Shown here piece by piece: positions 21,225-31,780 of a stretch of 60,471 nucleotides of DNA (its first letter is position 1; every line of letters starts with the position of its first letter). The position numbers were made by a program, and so were the translations under genes. The stretch lies in contig SVJZ01000012.1 in NCBI GenBank assembly GCA_015068705.1, forward strand, positions 1-60,471, written 5' to 3'. Source of the stretch: Oscillospiraceae bacterium. GTDB lineage: Bacteria > Bacillota > Clostridia > UMGS1810. Under the pieces are notes generated by a model that ran no database searches, was not told the DNA's origin, and worked only from the letters and a program-made list of their open reading frames with translations.

Positions 21225-24200
21225 ATGTCACCGACCAATCTGACATTGGATGAAATATTTAAAGGCGTACCCGTTCCGGCAGAGCTGGAGGGGGTGCGTA
21301 TTTATGATGTAAATGCCAACGCACAGGCACGCAAAATGGAGCTTACCATCTTTTCGGATACGCTCATTTCTTACCTGCCCATTGAGGAATTCAAACGTGC
21401 GGCGGCAGAAAAATATAACCTCAATGAACTGATCATCAAGGTAAAATACGCCGACCTCACCATCGATGAGGTGGATGTGGGTGTTTATTATGAGAATCTG
21501 GTGTTTTATGTCAATGCCATTGTCCCCGGCGTGCGACATTTGTTTGCCGATAGCCGCTCAACCTATGCAGATGGGGTAATGCGCATCTATTGTAAGTACG
21601 GCACACAGATGCTGGAAGACCGCAATATCTCCGCGTTGCTGGCAAGATTAGTCAATACCCAACTGGGTGATACCATCACAGTGGAACTCATTGACGAAAG
21701 CGCAGAAAATGCTTTGAGTGAAATGCAACAGGAAATGGCGGCAGCCCTTGCGGTGGAAATCCCTGATGTGCCGGCAAAAAAAGAGGAAAAATCCGAACCT
21801 GCAGGTACCGATGGTGCCATTTTAGGAAAACCCGTCACCGGCGATTTGGTTGAATTGCGCAACATCAGCGAGGATATGGGGCAGGTGTGTGTGCATGGCG
21901 AGATGTTTGATATCGATACCCGCGAGCTAAAATCGGGTAAAATACTTCTCACCTTCTGCATTTCCGACCAGACCAATTCCTATTCCTGCAAAGCATTTGT
22001 AGATAAGAAAAAATTCCCCTCGGTCAAAGAGAATATCAAGGACGGGGCATACATAAAACTGCGTGGCAGAATCCAGTACGATACCTTTGCACGGGAAAAC
22101 GTGTTTATGGTAAATGACATTTCCCCCGATAAAAAGGTACTCCGTGAGGATCATGCCGAGGAAAAACGTGTGGAATTGCACATGCACACCCAGATGTCTG
22201 CCATGGATGGCATGGCAAATGTAAAGGATCTGGTCAAAACCGCTGCCCGTTGGGGTCATAAGGCGGTGGCAGTAACCGACCACGGCAATGTTCAGGCGTT
22301 TCCCGATGCCGCAAAAGCTGCAAAGGATAGCGGTATCAAGGTCATCTATGGTGTGGAATGTTATCTGGTCAGCGATAGCGTACCGGCAACCATCAATGCA
22401 AAGGATTACCCCATGGACGGCGAATTTGTGGTCTTTGATATCGAAACCACCGGACTTTCCCCCGTCAATGATTCCATCACCGAAATTGGTGCAATCAAGG
22501 TATCGGGTGGAGTAGAGGTGGATCGGTTTTCCACCTTTGTCAATCCCGGTCGCTCCATTCCGGCAAAAATCGTAGAGCTTACCGGCATTACCGATGCTAT
22601 GGTTGCGGATGCACCCGGCATTGATGCGGTGTTGCCCGACTTTTATGAATTTATCGGCGATGCGCCCCTGGTGGCGCACAATGCAGGGTTTGATACTTCG
22701 TTTATTCGTGCGGCGGCAAATGATGCCGGTATGCCGTTTGAATTTTGCTATGTGGATACCCTTGAGCTGGCAAGAGCTTTGGTCAAGGACACCAAAAACC
22801 ATAAACTGGATACCCTGTGCAAGCATTTTGAGGTTTCGCTGGAAAACCATCACCGTGCCACCGATGATGCGGCGGCAACCGCACAGGTGTTTGTGCGATT
22901 GATGAACATGGCAAAAGAGCGTGGCGCAGATAACCTTCTCCATCTCAATACCGCACTGGCAGGAGAGGTAGACATCAAAAATCAGCGCACCTATCATGCC
23001 ATTATTCTGGTGCAAAATTACACGGGACTGCGCAATCTCTACGAAATCATTTCCAAATCCCATCTGGATTATTTTTATAAACGTCCCCGTATGCCCAAGA
23101 GCCTGATTGAGCAACACCGCGAGGGTCTGATTATCGGCTCGGCATGTGAGGCGGGTGAGCTGTACCGTGCCATTTTGGAAAACCCCAAAAATGTCAATTA
23201 CAATGAAATCAATAAAATCATCAAATTTTATGACTATCTGGAAATCCAACCGCTCGGCAACAATCAGTTCCTCATTGAAAACGGCTCGGTTGCGAGTCAG
23301 GAGGATTTAAAATACATCAATAAAATGATCATTGATTTCGGCAAACGAAACAATAAACCCACCGTGGCAACCTGCGACGTACACTTTTTGAATCCTTCGG
23401 ATGAGGTGTTCCGCAGAATCCTCATGGCAGGACAAAAATTTGCTGATGCAGATAATCAGGCACCTCTTTACCTTCGTACCACCGAGGAAATGCTTGCCGA
23501 GTTTGACTATCTGGGCGAGGAGCTTGCCCGCGAGGTGGTTATTGAAAACACCAATAAAATTGCCGATATGATAGACGAGCTCATCCCGGTTCCCGACGAA
23601 ACCGCACCACCCATCATCGAAGGCTCGGATGACGATTTGCGCAATATGACCTATGGTAAGGCGCGGGAGATTTACGGTGAGGAGCTTCCAGAGCTGGTGC
23701 GCGACCGCATCGACGTAGAGCTTTCCTCCATCATTGATAATGGCTATTCGGTGCTCTATATCATTGCACAAAAACTGGTTTCCAAATCCCTTTCAGATGG
23801 CTATCTGGTTGGCTCCCGTGGTTCGGTTGGCTCCTCTTTTGTGGCATTTTTGTCCGGCATCACCGAGGTAAACTCCCTCCCGCCGCACTATTCCTGCCCC
23901 AATTGCAAACGCAGTGATTTTATTCTGGACGGCTCGGTAGGTTGTGGATTTGACATGGAAGATAAAGTGTGCCCCGATTGTGGTACTCCCATGAAAAAGG
24001 ATGGTCACGATATTCCGTTTGAAACCTTCCTGGGCTTTGGCGGTGGAAAAGAGCCAGATATCGACTTAAACTTTTCGGGCGACTACCAACCGGTAGCGCA
24101 TAAATATACCGAAGAACTGTTTGGCGAAGGACATGTGTTCCGCGCAGGTACCATCGGCACCATTGCCGAGCGCACTGCATTTGGTTATGTAAAAAACTAT

Positions 24201-25487
24201 TTTGAAGACAGAGGGCAATATGTGTCCAATGCCGAGATTTCCCGTCTGGTGCGTGGATGTACCGGCGTAAAACGCACCACCGGTCAGCATCCGGGCGGTG
24301 TTATGATTGTTCCCAGAACCCGTGATATCCACGAATTTTGTCCCATCCAGCATCCGGCGGATGATAAAACCAGTGGCATCATCACCACCCACTTTGATTA
24401 CCACTCCATTTCGGGTAAACTGTTAAAACTTGACCTGCTTGGTCATGACGACCCGACCGTAATCCGTATGCTGGAGGATTTAACCGGCCTGGACGCTAAA
24501 AAAATTCCCTTTGGCGATCCCGAAACCATGAGTCTGTTCGGTTCCACCGAGGCGTTGGGAGTAACTGCCGAGGATATCAATAGTGAGGTGGGTACCTATG
24601 CCGTGCCTGAATTTGGCACACGATTTGTACGGCAAATGCTGGTAGATACCAAGCCCACCACCTTTTCCGAGTTGGTGCGTATTTCGGGTTTGTCCCACGG
24701 TACTGATGTGTGGACGGGCAACGCACAGGAGCTCATCCGTGCAGGCAAAACCACCCTGAAAAATGCCATCTGTACCCGTGACGATATCATGCTCTATCTC
24801 ATCCAGATGGGTGTCGAGGCAAAACTGGCATTTACCATCATGGAAAGTGTCCGTAAGGGCAAGGGCTTGAAAGAAGATTGGGAGCAAACCATGCGGGAAA
24901 ACAATGTTCCCGAGTGGTACATCGGCTCTTGTAAAAAGATACAGTATATGTTCCCCAAGGCGCACGCAGTGGCATACGTCACCATGGCATACCGTATTGC
25001 GTGGTTCAAGGTGCATCGTCCTCACGAATTTTATGCCACCTATTTCACGGTTCGTGCAGACGATTTTGATGCAGAACTGATGGCACAGGGCAGACAAAAG
25101 GTACAGGATGCCATTCGTATGTATGAGGCAAAGGGCAATGATATCACCGCAAAGGAAAAAGGTGTGCTCACCATCTTGGAGGTGTGCAACGAAATGTATG
25201 CACGCGGCATTGAATTTCTACCCATCGATATTTTCAAGAGCCACGCCACCAAATTCCAGATAGAAAATGGTGCACTCATTCCGCCGCTTAATGCCATTTC
25301 AGGGTTAGGCTCGAGTGCGGCGCAATCTATTGTGGAGGCGCGTGAGCAGGAACCCTTTACTTCTATCGCGGATATCATCCAGCGGTCCAAGGCAAATAAA
25401 ACGGTCATTGAAACCATGCGCCGTTCGGGTGCACTGGGCAACTTGCCCGAAAGCAGCCAGATGACCTTTTTTGACGGAATGTTTTGA
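21225..25487 (+). CDS. polC: DNA polymerase III, PolC-type alpha subunit
   Basis: The replicative polymerase with built-in proofreading of low-GC Gram-positives. The 1420 residues are close to the usual 1437. Order: N-terminal domain (1-190), OB fold (about 205-305), PHP domain starting RVELHMHTQMSAMDG (about 315) interrupted by the DEDD exonuclease with FDIETTGLSP (about 403), polymerase core, a four-cysteine zinc knuckle (CPNCKRSD to CPDCG, about 890-920), the catalytic ending of the palm (GKEPDIDLNFSGDYQ, about 945) and a C-terminal duplex-binding region. The ATG at 21225 follows GGAGG. No disruption is visible. Confidence 0.97.
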   Translation: MSPTNLTLDEIFKGVPVPAELEGVRIYDVNANAQARKMELTIFSDTLISYLPIEEFKRAAAEKYNLNELIIKVKYADLTIDEVDVGVYYENLVFYVNAIVPGVRHLFADSRSTYADGVMRIYCKYGTQMLEDRNISALLARLVNTQLGDTITVELIDESAENALSEMQQEMAAALAVEIPDVPAKKEEKSEPAGTDGAILGKPVTGDLVELRNISEDMGQVCVHGEMFDIDTRELKSGKILLTFCISDQTNSYSCKAFVDKKKFPSVKENIKDGAYIKLRGRIQYDTFARENVFMVNDISPDKKVLREDHAEEKRVELHMHTQMSAMDGMANVKDLVKTAARWGHKAVAVTDHGNVQAFPDAAKAAKDSGIKVIYGVECYLVSDSVPATINAKDYPMDGEFVVFDIETTGLSPVNDSITEIGAIKVSGGVEVDRFSTFVNPGRSIPAKIVELTGITDAMVADAPGIDAVLPDFYEFIGDAPLVAHNAGFDTSFIRAAANDAGMPFEFCYVDTLELARALVKDTKNHKLDTLCKHFEVSLENHHRATDDAAATAQVFVRLMNMAKERGADNLLHLNTALAGEVDIKNQRTYHAIILVQNYTGLRNLYEIISKSHLDYFYKRPRMPKSLIEQHREGLIIGSACEAGELYRAILENPKNVNYNEINKIIKFYDYLEIQPLGNNQFLIENGSVASQEDLKYINKMIIDFGKRNNKPTVATCDVHFLNPSDEVFRRILMAGQKFADADNQAPLYLRTTEEMLAEFDYLGEELAREVVIENTNKIADMIDELIPVPDETAPPIIEGSDDDLRNMTYGKAREIYGEELPELVRDRIDVELSSIIDNGYSVLYIIAQKLVSKSLSDGYLVGSRGSVGSSFVAFLSGITEVNSLPPHYSCPNCKRSDFILDGSVGCGFDMEDKVCPDCGTPMKKDGHDIPFETFLGFGGGKEPDIDLNFSGDYQPVAHKYTEELFGEGHVFRAGTIGTIAERTAFGYVKNYFEDRGQYVSNAEISRLVRGCTGVKRTTGQHPGGVMIVPRTRDIHEFCPIQHPADDKTSGIITTHFDYHSISGKLLKLDLLGHDDPTVIRMLEDLTGLDAKKIPFGDPETMSLFGSTEALGVTAEDINSEVGTYAVPEFGTRFVRQMLVDTKPTTFSELVRISGLSHGTDVWTGNAQELIRAGKTTLKNAICTRDDIMLYLIQMGVEAKLAFTIMESVRKGKGLKEDWEQTMRENNVPEWYIGSCKKIQYMFPKAHAVAYVTMAYRIAWFKVHRPHEFYATYFTVRADDFDAELMAQGRQKVQDAIRMYEAKGNDITAKEKGVLTILEVCNEMYARGIEFLPIDIFKSHATKFQIENGALIPPLNAISGLGSSAAQSIVEAREQEPFTSIADIIQRSKANKTVIETMRRSGALGNLPESSQMTFFDGMF

Positions 25488-25510
25488 TAAAAACCGGAGG
25501 AGGAATTACC

Positions 25511-25795
25511 ATGTATGATGTAAGATCCTATTGCGAACAAGGTGTAGCACAGGCTAAGGAAACCGGCACATTTGTTATGCGTCGGGTAAAAGGGTTTCAC
25601 CCCATTGACTGGTTGGTAATGCAGCTTACTGCATTTGTCACGGGACTTTTGTGCGGTGTGGTGTTGCGCCGCACGGCAAAAAAACTGGGTTTTTTCCTTG
25701 CACTTGCATCGGGGGTGGGCATTGCCTATCTGGTGGTTCGCATTTTCTTTTTCGATAATCCCGTAAAACGCATCAGAGAGTATATCCGTTATTAA
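25511..25795 (+). CDS. Small membrane protein, unknown function
   Basis: 94 residues with a soluble N-terminus (MYDVRSYCEQGVAQAKETGT), a segment HPIDWLVMQLTAFVTGLLCGVV and a second one (LGFFLALASGVGIAYLVVRI), so two membrane helices are likely with a short basic tail. The ATG at 25511 follows GGAGGAGGA. It starts 23 bases after polC and may be read from the same transcript. The family is not recognised. Confidence 0.7.
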   Translation: MYDVRSYCEQGVAQAKETGTFVMRRVKGFHPIDWLVMQLTAFVTGLLCGVVLRRTAKKLGFFLALASGVGIAYLVVRIFFFDNPVKRIREYIRY

Positions 25796-25822
25796 AAAAA
25801 TGTGACAATTTTGTTTGAGGCA

Positions 25823-25851
25823 TTGACCTTATTGTCGAAATATGGTAAAAT
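25823..25851 (+). promoter_or_regulatory. Promoter of the AbrB-family gene
   Basis: TTGACC (25823-25828), 17-bp spacer, TAAAAT (25846-25851) preceded by TGG. Confidence 0.75.
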
Positions 25852-25893
25852 GAGGCTACAACAATTTTATCTCTTGTGAGGAGGAACAAGCGA

Positions 25894-26142
25894 ATGATGA
25901 AATCAACCGGTATCGTGAGGAAGGTCGACGAGCTTGGCAGAATCGTACTTCCGATCGAATTGCGCAGAACGCTGGAAATTGCCATTAAGGACGCACTGGA
26001 GATTTATGTGGAGGGCAACACGATCATCTTGAAAAAGTACGAACCGTCGTGCGTATTCTGCGGAAATGCAAAAAATGTGGTGAGTTATAAAGACAAAAAC
26101 ATTTGTCAGGATTGTCTGGAAGAACTCAAGCTCAACAAATAA
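25894..26142 (+). CDS. AbrB/SpoVT-family regulator with C-terminal zinc knuckle
   Basis: 82 residues. The N-terminal swapped-hairpin DNA-binding domain is clear (STGIVRKVDELGRIVLPIEL, then RRTLEIAIKDALEIYVEGNTIILKKY). A C-terminal Cys4 module (CVFCGNA at about 56-62 and ICQDCLEEL at about 72-80) would bind zinc. Members of this group are transition-state regulators in Clostridia. GAGGAGG precedes the ATG at 25894; a second ATG follows immediately at 25897. It is monocistronic with its own promoter and terminator. Confidence 0.9.
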   Translation: MMKSTGIVRKVDELGRIVLPIELRRTLEIAIKDALEIYVEGNTIILKKYEPSCVFCGNAKNVVSYKDKNICQDCLEELKLNK

Positions 26143-26150
26143 GGTTTATC

Positions 26151-26180
26151 ATCCCTGTCGTTTTTTCGGCAGGGATTTTT
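26151..26180 (+). terminator. Terminator of the AbrB-family gene
   Basis: TCCCTGTCG pairs with CGGCAGGGA, then T residues. Confidence 0.88.
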
Positions 26181-26187
26181 CGTATCA

Positions 26188-26226
26188 AAAAACAACCCAC
26201 CTCGTTTTGAGATGGGTTGTTTTTAT
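26188..26226. terminator. Terminator for the convergent PpiC gene
   Basis: AAACAACCCACCTC pairs with GAGATGGGTTGTTT; T runs on both strands, mainly serving the minus-strand gene. Confidence 0.88.
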
Positions 26227-26234
26227 TTTCGATT

Positions 26235-27626
26235 TCAGTTCCATTCCACCACTGCGGTCTGCTCTAAAAGCATCAGAAGTGCATTGAGCTTGCGTGCGCT
26301 CAGTGTGCTGCGCAGATGGGAATCCACATAAGAGCTGTCTATGGGCAGATATTCGGGTCTGTCCTCGCAGCGGATGATGTGATATCCGTAAGTGGTTTTT
26401 ACCGGCTTGCTTACTTGACCTGCTTTGAGTGCGAGGGAAGCCTCCTCAAATTCGGCAACATACCCGCTGTTTTCCGAGGCAACATAATACCCTTCCGGAT
26501 TGTTTATCATGCCGGGGTCCTCGTTGTACTCGGCAATCAACGCATCAAAATCGGCATCTTTTGCAGTAGCCAACTTGTAAACCTTGTCGGCAAGCGTCTT
26601 TGCTGCCTTTTGCTCCGCATCGGGCAGGGGAGCATTGGTGTCATCCACTGTCTTGATGAGGATGTGTTTTACCCGTGCGCCGTCAAATTTGTAAAATTCC
26701 TTGTCCGCCTCATACGCTTCCTGCAAATCAGCAGTGGTAATTTCTCTTGCCACCGCCTGCTGCAAAAATGCCTCGGCTTCCATCATCTCTCTGCCGTGCT
26801 TGTAAAATTCGGGGGAATAGCCGGACTCTTCCATCTTCTGATAGAATGCATCCATGCCGCCGTTCAGACTTGCCGCAAAATAAACCAGATTGTTGTAAGC
26901 CTGTTCAAATTGTTTGTCCACGCGGAATCCACGATTTTTTGCCTCATTGCTCAGTAGCAGAGCAGAGGTAATCGCCTTGCGCGCATTGGTAAGCAGTTCT
27001 TCCTCGGTAGGATCAAGCTCTGCGTTTTGTACCCGCATTGCATTCATGTATGCTTCCACCATTCCACTCGGCACTTCCATGCCGTTTACCGTGCCCACTG
27101 CTTCACCTTCAAATTTTGTCTGATAATTGGTGTAAAGGATGGCTGTGTTGGTCTTTTCGTTGTACTCCACGTCCATGCCAAGCATTTCACCCACCGCACG
27201 GATGGGCAGATATGTAGTGTCATTGTAGAGGAAATTGTCGGCAGAAACGGTAGCACCGTTTACCTCCACCGCAATATCATTGCGCAGTACGTCCACCTTT
27301 TCCCATGAGCCAACCGTACGGGAACTGCGGTTGGTGGCAGGTACTTCCTTTTCGGCTTCGGGGGTTATCAGAATCGCTTTGTTTTCTGCCTCATCATAGG
27401 TTACCTCCATACCCAGCATTTCGCCTACCACACGGATGGGCAGGTATGTGGTGTCGTTGTAGAGAAAATTGTCGGCAGAGATAAAGTTTCCCTCCACCTC
27501 CACAGCAATGTCATTGCGCAGTACATCCACCTGCTCCCAGTTGCCGCTTGCCTGTGCGCCGAGCGATACTGCCATCACACCGGCAAGTGCCAGTGCAGAA
27601 AGTGCGTGTTTGAATTTCATCATCAT
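26235..27626 (-). CDS. Secreted PpiC-type peptidyl-prolyl isomerase with two stalk-like domains
   Basis: 463 residues. A signal peptide (about 1-27, ending GAQASG) is followed by two tandem copper-amine-oxidase-N/stalk-like repeats (about 29-92 and 107-168) sharing DVLRNDIAVEV, SADNFLYNDTTYLPIR and VGEMLGM. Next is a SurA-like helical region (about 175-300) and a parvulin domain (about 315-435: RVKHILIKTVDD, LIAEYNEDPG, TYGYHIIRCEDR). Extracellular foldases of this type assist secreted proteins. The N-terminus is MMM, so the exact start is one of three adjacent ATGs. secA and prfB lie upstream on the same strand, with only 19 bases to the prfB stop. Confidence 0.88.
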   Translation of the reverse strand: MMMKFKHALSALALAGVMAVSLGAQASGNWEQVDVLRNDIAVEVEGNFISADNFLYNDTTYLPIRVVGEMLGMEVTYDEAENKAILITPEAEKEVPATNRSSRTVGSWEKVDVLRNDIAVEVNGATVSADNFLYNDTTYLPIRAVGEMLGMDVEYNEKTNTAILYTNYQTKFEGEAVGTVNGMEVPSGMVEAYMNAMRVQNAELDPTEEELLTNARKAITSALLLSNEAKNRGFRVDKQFEQAYNNLVYFAASLNGGMDAFYQKMEESGYSPEFYKHGREMMEAEAFLQQAVAREITTADLQEAYEADKEFYKFDGARVKHILIKTVDDTNAPLPDAEQKAAKTLADKVYKLATAKDADFDALIAEYNEDPGMINNPEGYYVASENSGYVAEFEEASLALKAGQVSKPVKTTYGYHIIRCEDRPEYLPIDSSYVDSHLRSTLSARKLNALLMLLEQTAVVEWN

Positions 27627-27645
27627 ACGTTCCTTTCCTTTGCTA

Positions 27646-28762
27646 TTATTCTTTGAGTGTTCCCAAACTGCTCTGTTTGAGATATTCGGTAATAAATCCG
27701 TCCAGATCGCCGTCCATCACGGCACCGATGTTGCCCATTTCAAATCCGGTGCGGTGATCTTTTACCAAGGTGTAGGGCTGGAACACATACGAGCGTATCT
27801 GACTGCCCCATGCAATTTCCTTCTGTACACCCTTGATGTCCTCGATTTTTTCCATGTGCTCCCGCTCGGCGATTTCCACCAGCTTGGATTTGAGCATTTT
27901 CATTGCCGTATCACGGTTTTTGTGCTGCGACCGTTCGGTCTGGCAGGAAACCACCACACCGGTGGGCAGATGGGTAATACGGATTGCCGAGTCGGTCTTG
28001 TTGATGTGCTGTCCGCCCGCACCGCTGGCACGATAGGTGTCCACCTTCAAATCCTCCGGATTGATGTTGATTTCAATGTCATCATTGATTTCGGGCATAA
28101 CCTCCACCGATGCAAATGAGGTGTGGCGTCTGCCCGATGCGTCAAAGGGAGAGATGCGCACCAGACGGTGCACGCCCTTTTCGCTCTTGAGATATCCATA
28201 GGCATTTTCTCCGGTGAGCAGAATGGTTGCACTCTTCACACCTGCCTCGTCGCCGGGCAGAAAGTCAAGCGTTTCCACCGAAAATCCCTGTCGTTCACCC
28301 CAACGGGTAAACATACGCAGCAGCATTTCCACCCAATCCTGTGCTTCGGTACCGCCTGCCCCTGCGTGCAGGGTAACAATGGCGTTGTTTTTGTCATAAT
28401 CACCCGAAAGCAGAGTTTCCAATGTCATGGTTTCGAGCGTTTCGCGGATTTGCTTGATGGATGTGGCAATCTCCTCCTCGGAGGAATCGTCCTCTTCCAT
28501 CATTGCCATTTCAATCAACACCCCCGTGTCCTCGTAAAGACCCTGCAGGGAATTGTAACGTTCCACCTTGTCCTTCAAATTTTTGGTCTGCTGCAAAATC
28601 TTTTGCGCAGCGTCCATGTCATCCCAAAAACCATCGGCAGCAGCCTGTTCTTCCAGCTTTGCTATGCGTTCCTCTTTGCCGGCGATGTCAAAGTGAATCC
28701 CTCAGATCCATGATACTTTTTTCCATACCGCCCAGCTCGGACTTGTAATCTTCCAACAGCAT
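27646..28762 (-). CDS. prfB: Peptide chain release factor 2, with programmed +1 frameshift
   Basis: RF2 reads UGA and UAA stops and releases peptide through its GGQ motif ([16 protein letters not shown]). The gene begins at ATG 28762, runs 24 codons to an in-frame TGA at 28690-28688, then continues in the +1 frame from GAC to 27646. The full product is about 371 residues, the normal RF2 size. Before the slip are [10 protein letters not shown] and [12 protein letters not shown], and after it [15 protein letters not shown], typical RF2 N-terminal sequence. The first frame alone is only 24 codons and the second frame has no normal start, so this is the conserved autoregulatory frameshift, not a broken gene. 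secA lies 36 bases upstream. Confidence 0.96.
28687..28693 (-). other. RF2 programmed +1 frameshift site
   Basis: On the minus strand CTT-TGA-C is preceded by the Shine-Dalgarno-like AGGG a few bases upstream. When RF2 is scarce, the ribosome slips from CTT to TTT and reads GAC. Confidence 0.95.
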
Positions 28763-28798
28763 CAAATCACCCTCTTTGTTAAAATTTTTATTGTTATA

Positions 28799-31558
28799 TT
28801 ATTCGGTCGGGGTCTGCCCGTCCGCATACATACCACAGCATTTTTTGTATTTCTTGCCCGAACCGCAAGGGCAGGGATCGTTGCGACCCACCTTGTTTCC
28901 TTTGGTCACCGGTTTTTTCTCCAAGGTGCCGTCACCATGAGAGGTTGCAGTGGGCTGTGCCACCGCCTCGCGTTCCATCTTGCGTTCTGCACGCACATTG
29001 AAGAGGAATTTAATCACATCCTCGCCGATTGCGCCGAGCATTTCCTCATACATGTTGTAGCCTTCCTCTTTATATTCAATCACCGGGTCACGTTGCGCAT
29101 AGGCACGAAGTCCAATGCCCTGACGGAGCTGGTCCATGTTGTCGATGTGGTCCATCCATTTGCGGTCTACCACCTGGAGCAGGATAATGCGCTCGATTTC
29201 ACGAAATGCCTCTGCGCCAAACTCTGCCTCTTTTTCCTCATAACGCGCATGTGCGGTTTCCAATAATATCTCACGCAGCTTGTCACGGGTCAACCGTTCA
29301 AATTCCTCGCGGGTAAAGGTAAGCGCACCCTTTGGCATATAGATGCTCTCCACATAGTCGGTCAGTCCTGCCAGATTCCAATCATCCGGATAATCGGCAC
29401 TGCCGGTGTAGGAGGCAATGGTTGCATCCACAAATTCATCAATCATCTTGTAGATGGAATCGCGTAAGTTTTCCCCGTTGAGCACACGCTGACGTTCGGA
29501 ATAGATGGTATTTCTCTGCACGTTCATCACATCGTCATACTGGAGCACGTGCTTTCTGATCTGGAAGTTTCTTCCTTCCACACGTTTTTGTGCATTTTCA
29601 ATGGCGCCGGTGAGCATCTGATGGGTAATGGGCTCGTCATCCGCAAGTCCCAGGCCGTCCACCATGCGTTCCAATCGTTCCGAGCCAAACAACCGCATCA
29701 GGTCATCTTCCAGCGAAATGTAAAACCGCGATTCACCTGGATCACCCTGACGGCCCGAACGTCCGCGCAACTGGTTGTCGATACGACGGGATTCGTGCCG
29801 TTCTGTGCCAATGATAAACAAGCCGCCTGCTTCCACCACCTGCTCATGCTCCTTGTCGATTTCGGGTTTAAACTGCTCATAGAGCTGCTTGAATGTGGCG
29901 CGCGCCTCTAAAATTTCCTCATCGTCGGTTTCGGAAAAGCCGGTAGCCTCCACCAGCATCTCATCCGTAAACCCACGTTTTTTCATTTCTTTCTTGGCAA
30001 GGAATTCCGCATTACCGCCCAGCATGATATCGGTTCCGCGGCCTGCCATGTTGGTGGAAATGGTCACTGCGCCAAGTTTTCCGGCCTGTGCGATAATTTC
30101 CGCCTCTTTTTCGTGATATTTTGCGTTGAGCACCTCGTGGGGAATGCCCTGTTTTTTGAGTAGCTTGCTCAAAAGCTCGGATTTTTCAATGGTCACCGTA
30201 CCAACCAATACCGGTTGCCCCTTTTGGTGACATTCGATAATCTGGCGGATTACCGCATTGAATTTGCCCGCCTCATTTTTGTACACCACATCTCCGTGGT
30301 CATGGCGAATCATAGGCTTGTTGGTGGGGATGACCACCACGTCCAGCTTGTAGATATCCTGAAATTCTGCTTCTTCGGTTTCAGCGGTACCCGTCATACC
30401 CGAAAGCTTGGTATATAAACGGAAGAAATTCTGGAAGGTAATGGTTGCTAACGTTTTGGATTCCCGTGCCACCTTTACCCGTTCCTTTGCCTCGATTGCC
30501 TGATGTAATCCGTCATTGTAACGCCGTCCAAACATGAGTCGTCCGGTAAATTCGTCCACAATGATAACCTCGCCGTCTTTTACCACATAATCCTTGTCAC
30601 GGTGCATGATGCCGTGCGCCTTGATTGCCTGATTGATGTGGTGGGAGATGGTCATATTTTCGGGGTCGGAGAGATTTTCCAGGTTAAACGCCGCCTCTGC
30701 CTTTTTCACACCACGCTCGGTGAGGGTTGCGGTGTTTGCCTTTTCATCCACCAGATAGTCTGCGTCAATCTCATCGTCAAACTGCTTGTCGTCCAGCTCC
30801 ACCTTTTTCACACATTTGAGTGTGCGTGCAAACCGGTCGGCAATTTCATACAACTCGGTGGATTTATCCCCCATACCCGAGATGATAAGCGGTGTACGGG
30901 CTTCGTCAATTAAGATGGAGTCCACCTCGTCCACCACCGCAAAGTTGTGTCCCTTTTGCTGTACAATCTGTTCTTTGTAGATTGCCATGTTGTCACGCAG
31001 ATAGTCAAAGCCGTATTCGTTGTTGGTACCGTAGGTGATGTCTGCATTGTACGCCTTTCTTCTTTCATCTGCAGGCACATCATGGGTAATGAGACCCACC
31101 GTAAGACCTAAGAAACGGTGAATTTTCCCCATCTGTTCACTGTCACGTTTGGCAAGGTAATCGTTTACGGTAATTACATGCACGCCCTTTCCGGTGAGTG
31201 CATTTAAGTAACAGGGCAGGGTAGCAACCAGAGTCTTACCTTCGCCCGTTTTCATTTCGGCAATTCGCCCCTGATGGAGTACGATTCCGCCCAGAAGCTG
31301 CACGTCAAAGTGACGCATACCCAGTACACGGTAGCTTGCCTCGCGCACCACGGCAAATGCCTCGGGCAGGATGTCGTCCAGTGTTTCCCCCGCCGCAAGC
31401 CGCTGCTTGAATTCAGGTGTTTTTGCCTGCAGCTGTGCATCGGTCAGGGCTTGTATTTCCGGCTCGAGCGCGTTAATCTGTTCCACGATGGGCATCAGCC
31501 GTTTGATTTCGCGGCTGCTGTAATCGCCAAACATACGCTCAAAAAGCTTTCTTATCAT
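28799..31558 (-). CDS. secA: Preprotein translocase ATPase SecA
   Basis: The motor that drives proteins through SecYEG. About 919 residues. MKTGEGKTL is the Walker [22 protein letters not shown] spans the Walker B region, [12 protein letters not shown] lies in the second nucleotide-binding fold, and the C-terminal zinc tail ([16 protein letters not shown]) binds SecB-like partners or lipids. The start is uncertain: GTG, TTG and ATG codons lie in frame at 31570, 31567 and 31558; AGGAAGG spacing favours the TTG or GTG, while ATG gives the usual N-terminus [15 protein letters not shown] report the ATG. Followed by prfB in the common secA-prfB order. Confidence 0.96.
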   Translation of the reverse strand: MIRKLFERMFGDYSSREIKRLMPIVEQINALEPEIQALTDAQLQAKTPEFKQRLAAGETLDDILPEAFAVVREASYRVLGMRHFDVQLLGGIVLHQGRIAEMKTGEGKTLVATLPCYLNALTGKGVHVITVNDYLAKRDSEQMGKIHRFLGLTVGLITHDVPADERRKAYNADITYGTNNEYGFDYLRDNMAIYKEQIVQQKGHNFAVVDEVDSILIDEARTPLIISGMGDKSTELYEIADRFARTLKCVKKVELDDKQFDDEIDADYLVDEKANTATLTERGVKKAEAAFNLENLSDPENMTISHHINQAIKAHGIMHRDKDYVVKDGEVIIVDEFTGRLMFGRRYNDGLHQAIEAKERVKVARESKTLATITFQNFFRLYTKLSGMTGTAETEEAEFQDIYKLDVVVIPTNKPMIRHDHGDVVYKNEAGKFNAVIRQIIECHQKGQPVLVGTVTIEKSELLSKLLKKQGIPHEVLNAKYHEKEAEIIAQAGKLGAVTISTNMAGRGTDIMLGGNAEFLAKKEMKKRGFTDEMLVEATGFSETDDEEILEARATFKQLYEQFKPEIDKEHEQVVEAGGLFIIGTERHESRRIDNQLRGRSGRQGDPGESRFYISLEDDLMRLFGSERLERMVDGLGLADDEPITHQMLTGAIENAQKRVEGRNFQIRKHVLQYDDVMNVQRNTIYSERQRVLNGENLRDSIYKMIDEFVDATIASYTGSADYPDDWNLAGLTDYVESIYMPKGALTFTREEFERLTRDKLREILLETAHARYEEKEAEFGAEAFREIERIILLQVVDRKWMDHIDNMDQLRQGIGLRAYAQRDPVIEYKEEGYNMYEEMLGAIGEDVIKFLFNVRAERKMEREAVAQPTATSHGDGTLEKKPVTKGNKVGRNDPCPCGSGKKYKKCCGMYADGQTPTE

Positions 31559-31632
31559 GTCAATCAACACGTCCTTCCTGTGTAATTGTGTTTTGCTCTG
31601 TTGTCATGTGGTCATAAAAACCCACTATTCCT

Positions 31633-31661
31633 ATTATACCAACTTTTCGCCAAGATAACAA
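31633..31661 (-). promoter_or_regulatory. Promoter of secA-prfB
   Basis: On the minus strand TTGTTA (31661-31656), 17-bp spacer, TATAAT (31638-31633) with a preceding TGG. Confidence 0.75.
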
Positions 31662-31718
31662 CACCTTTTTTGTTAAATTTACATTTCTTTCATAACTGAT
31701 TGTTTTTGTATGTTTTCC

Positions 31719-31747
31719 TTGCAAAAACAAGACAGAATGTATATACT
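31719..31747 (+). promoter_or_regulatory. Promoter of the GNAT gene
   Basis: TTGCAA (31719-31724), 17-bp spacer, TATACT (31742-31747). Confidence 0.65.
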
Positions 31748-31780
31748 AAAGGTAAGAATAAACCAAACAGGAGAAATCCC

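Noticed and set aside
21927-23249. 440-codon open frame antisense to polC
   Set aside because: Shadow of polC codon bias; polC is complete and clearly the coding strand.
28688-28690. In-frame TGA in prfB read as a nonsense mutation
   Set aside because: The CTT-TGA-C context with an upstream AGGG is the conserved RF2 frameshift site, so the gene is functional.
31700-31780. Upstream extension of the GNAT gene from a TTG
   Set aside because: The extension covers the predicted promoter and lacks a ribosome site, whereas the ATG at 31781 has AGGAG at proper distance.
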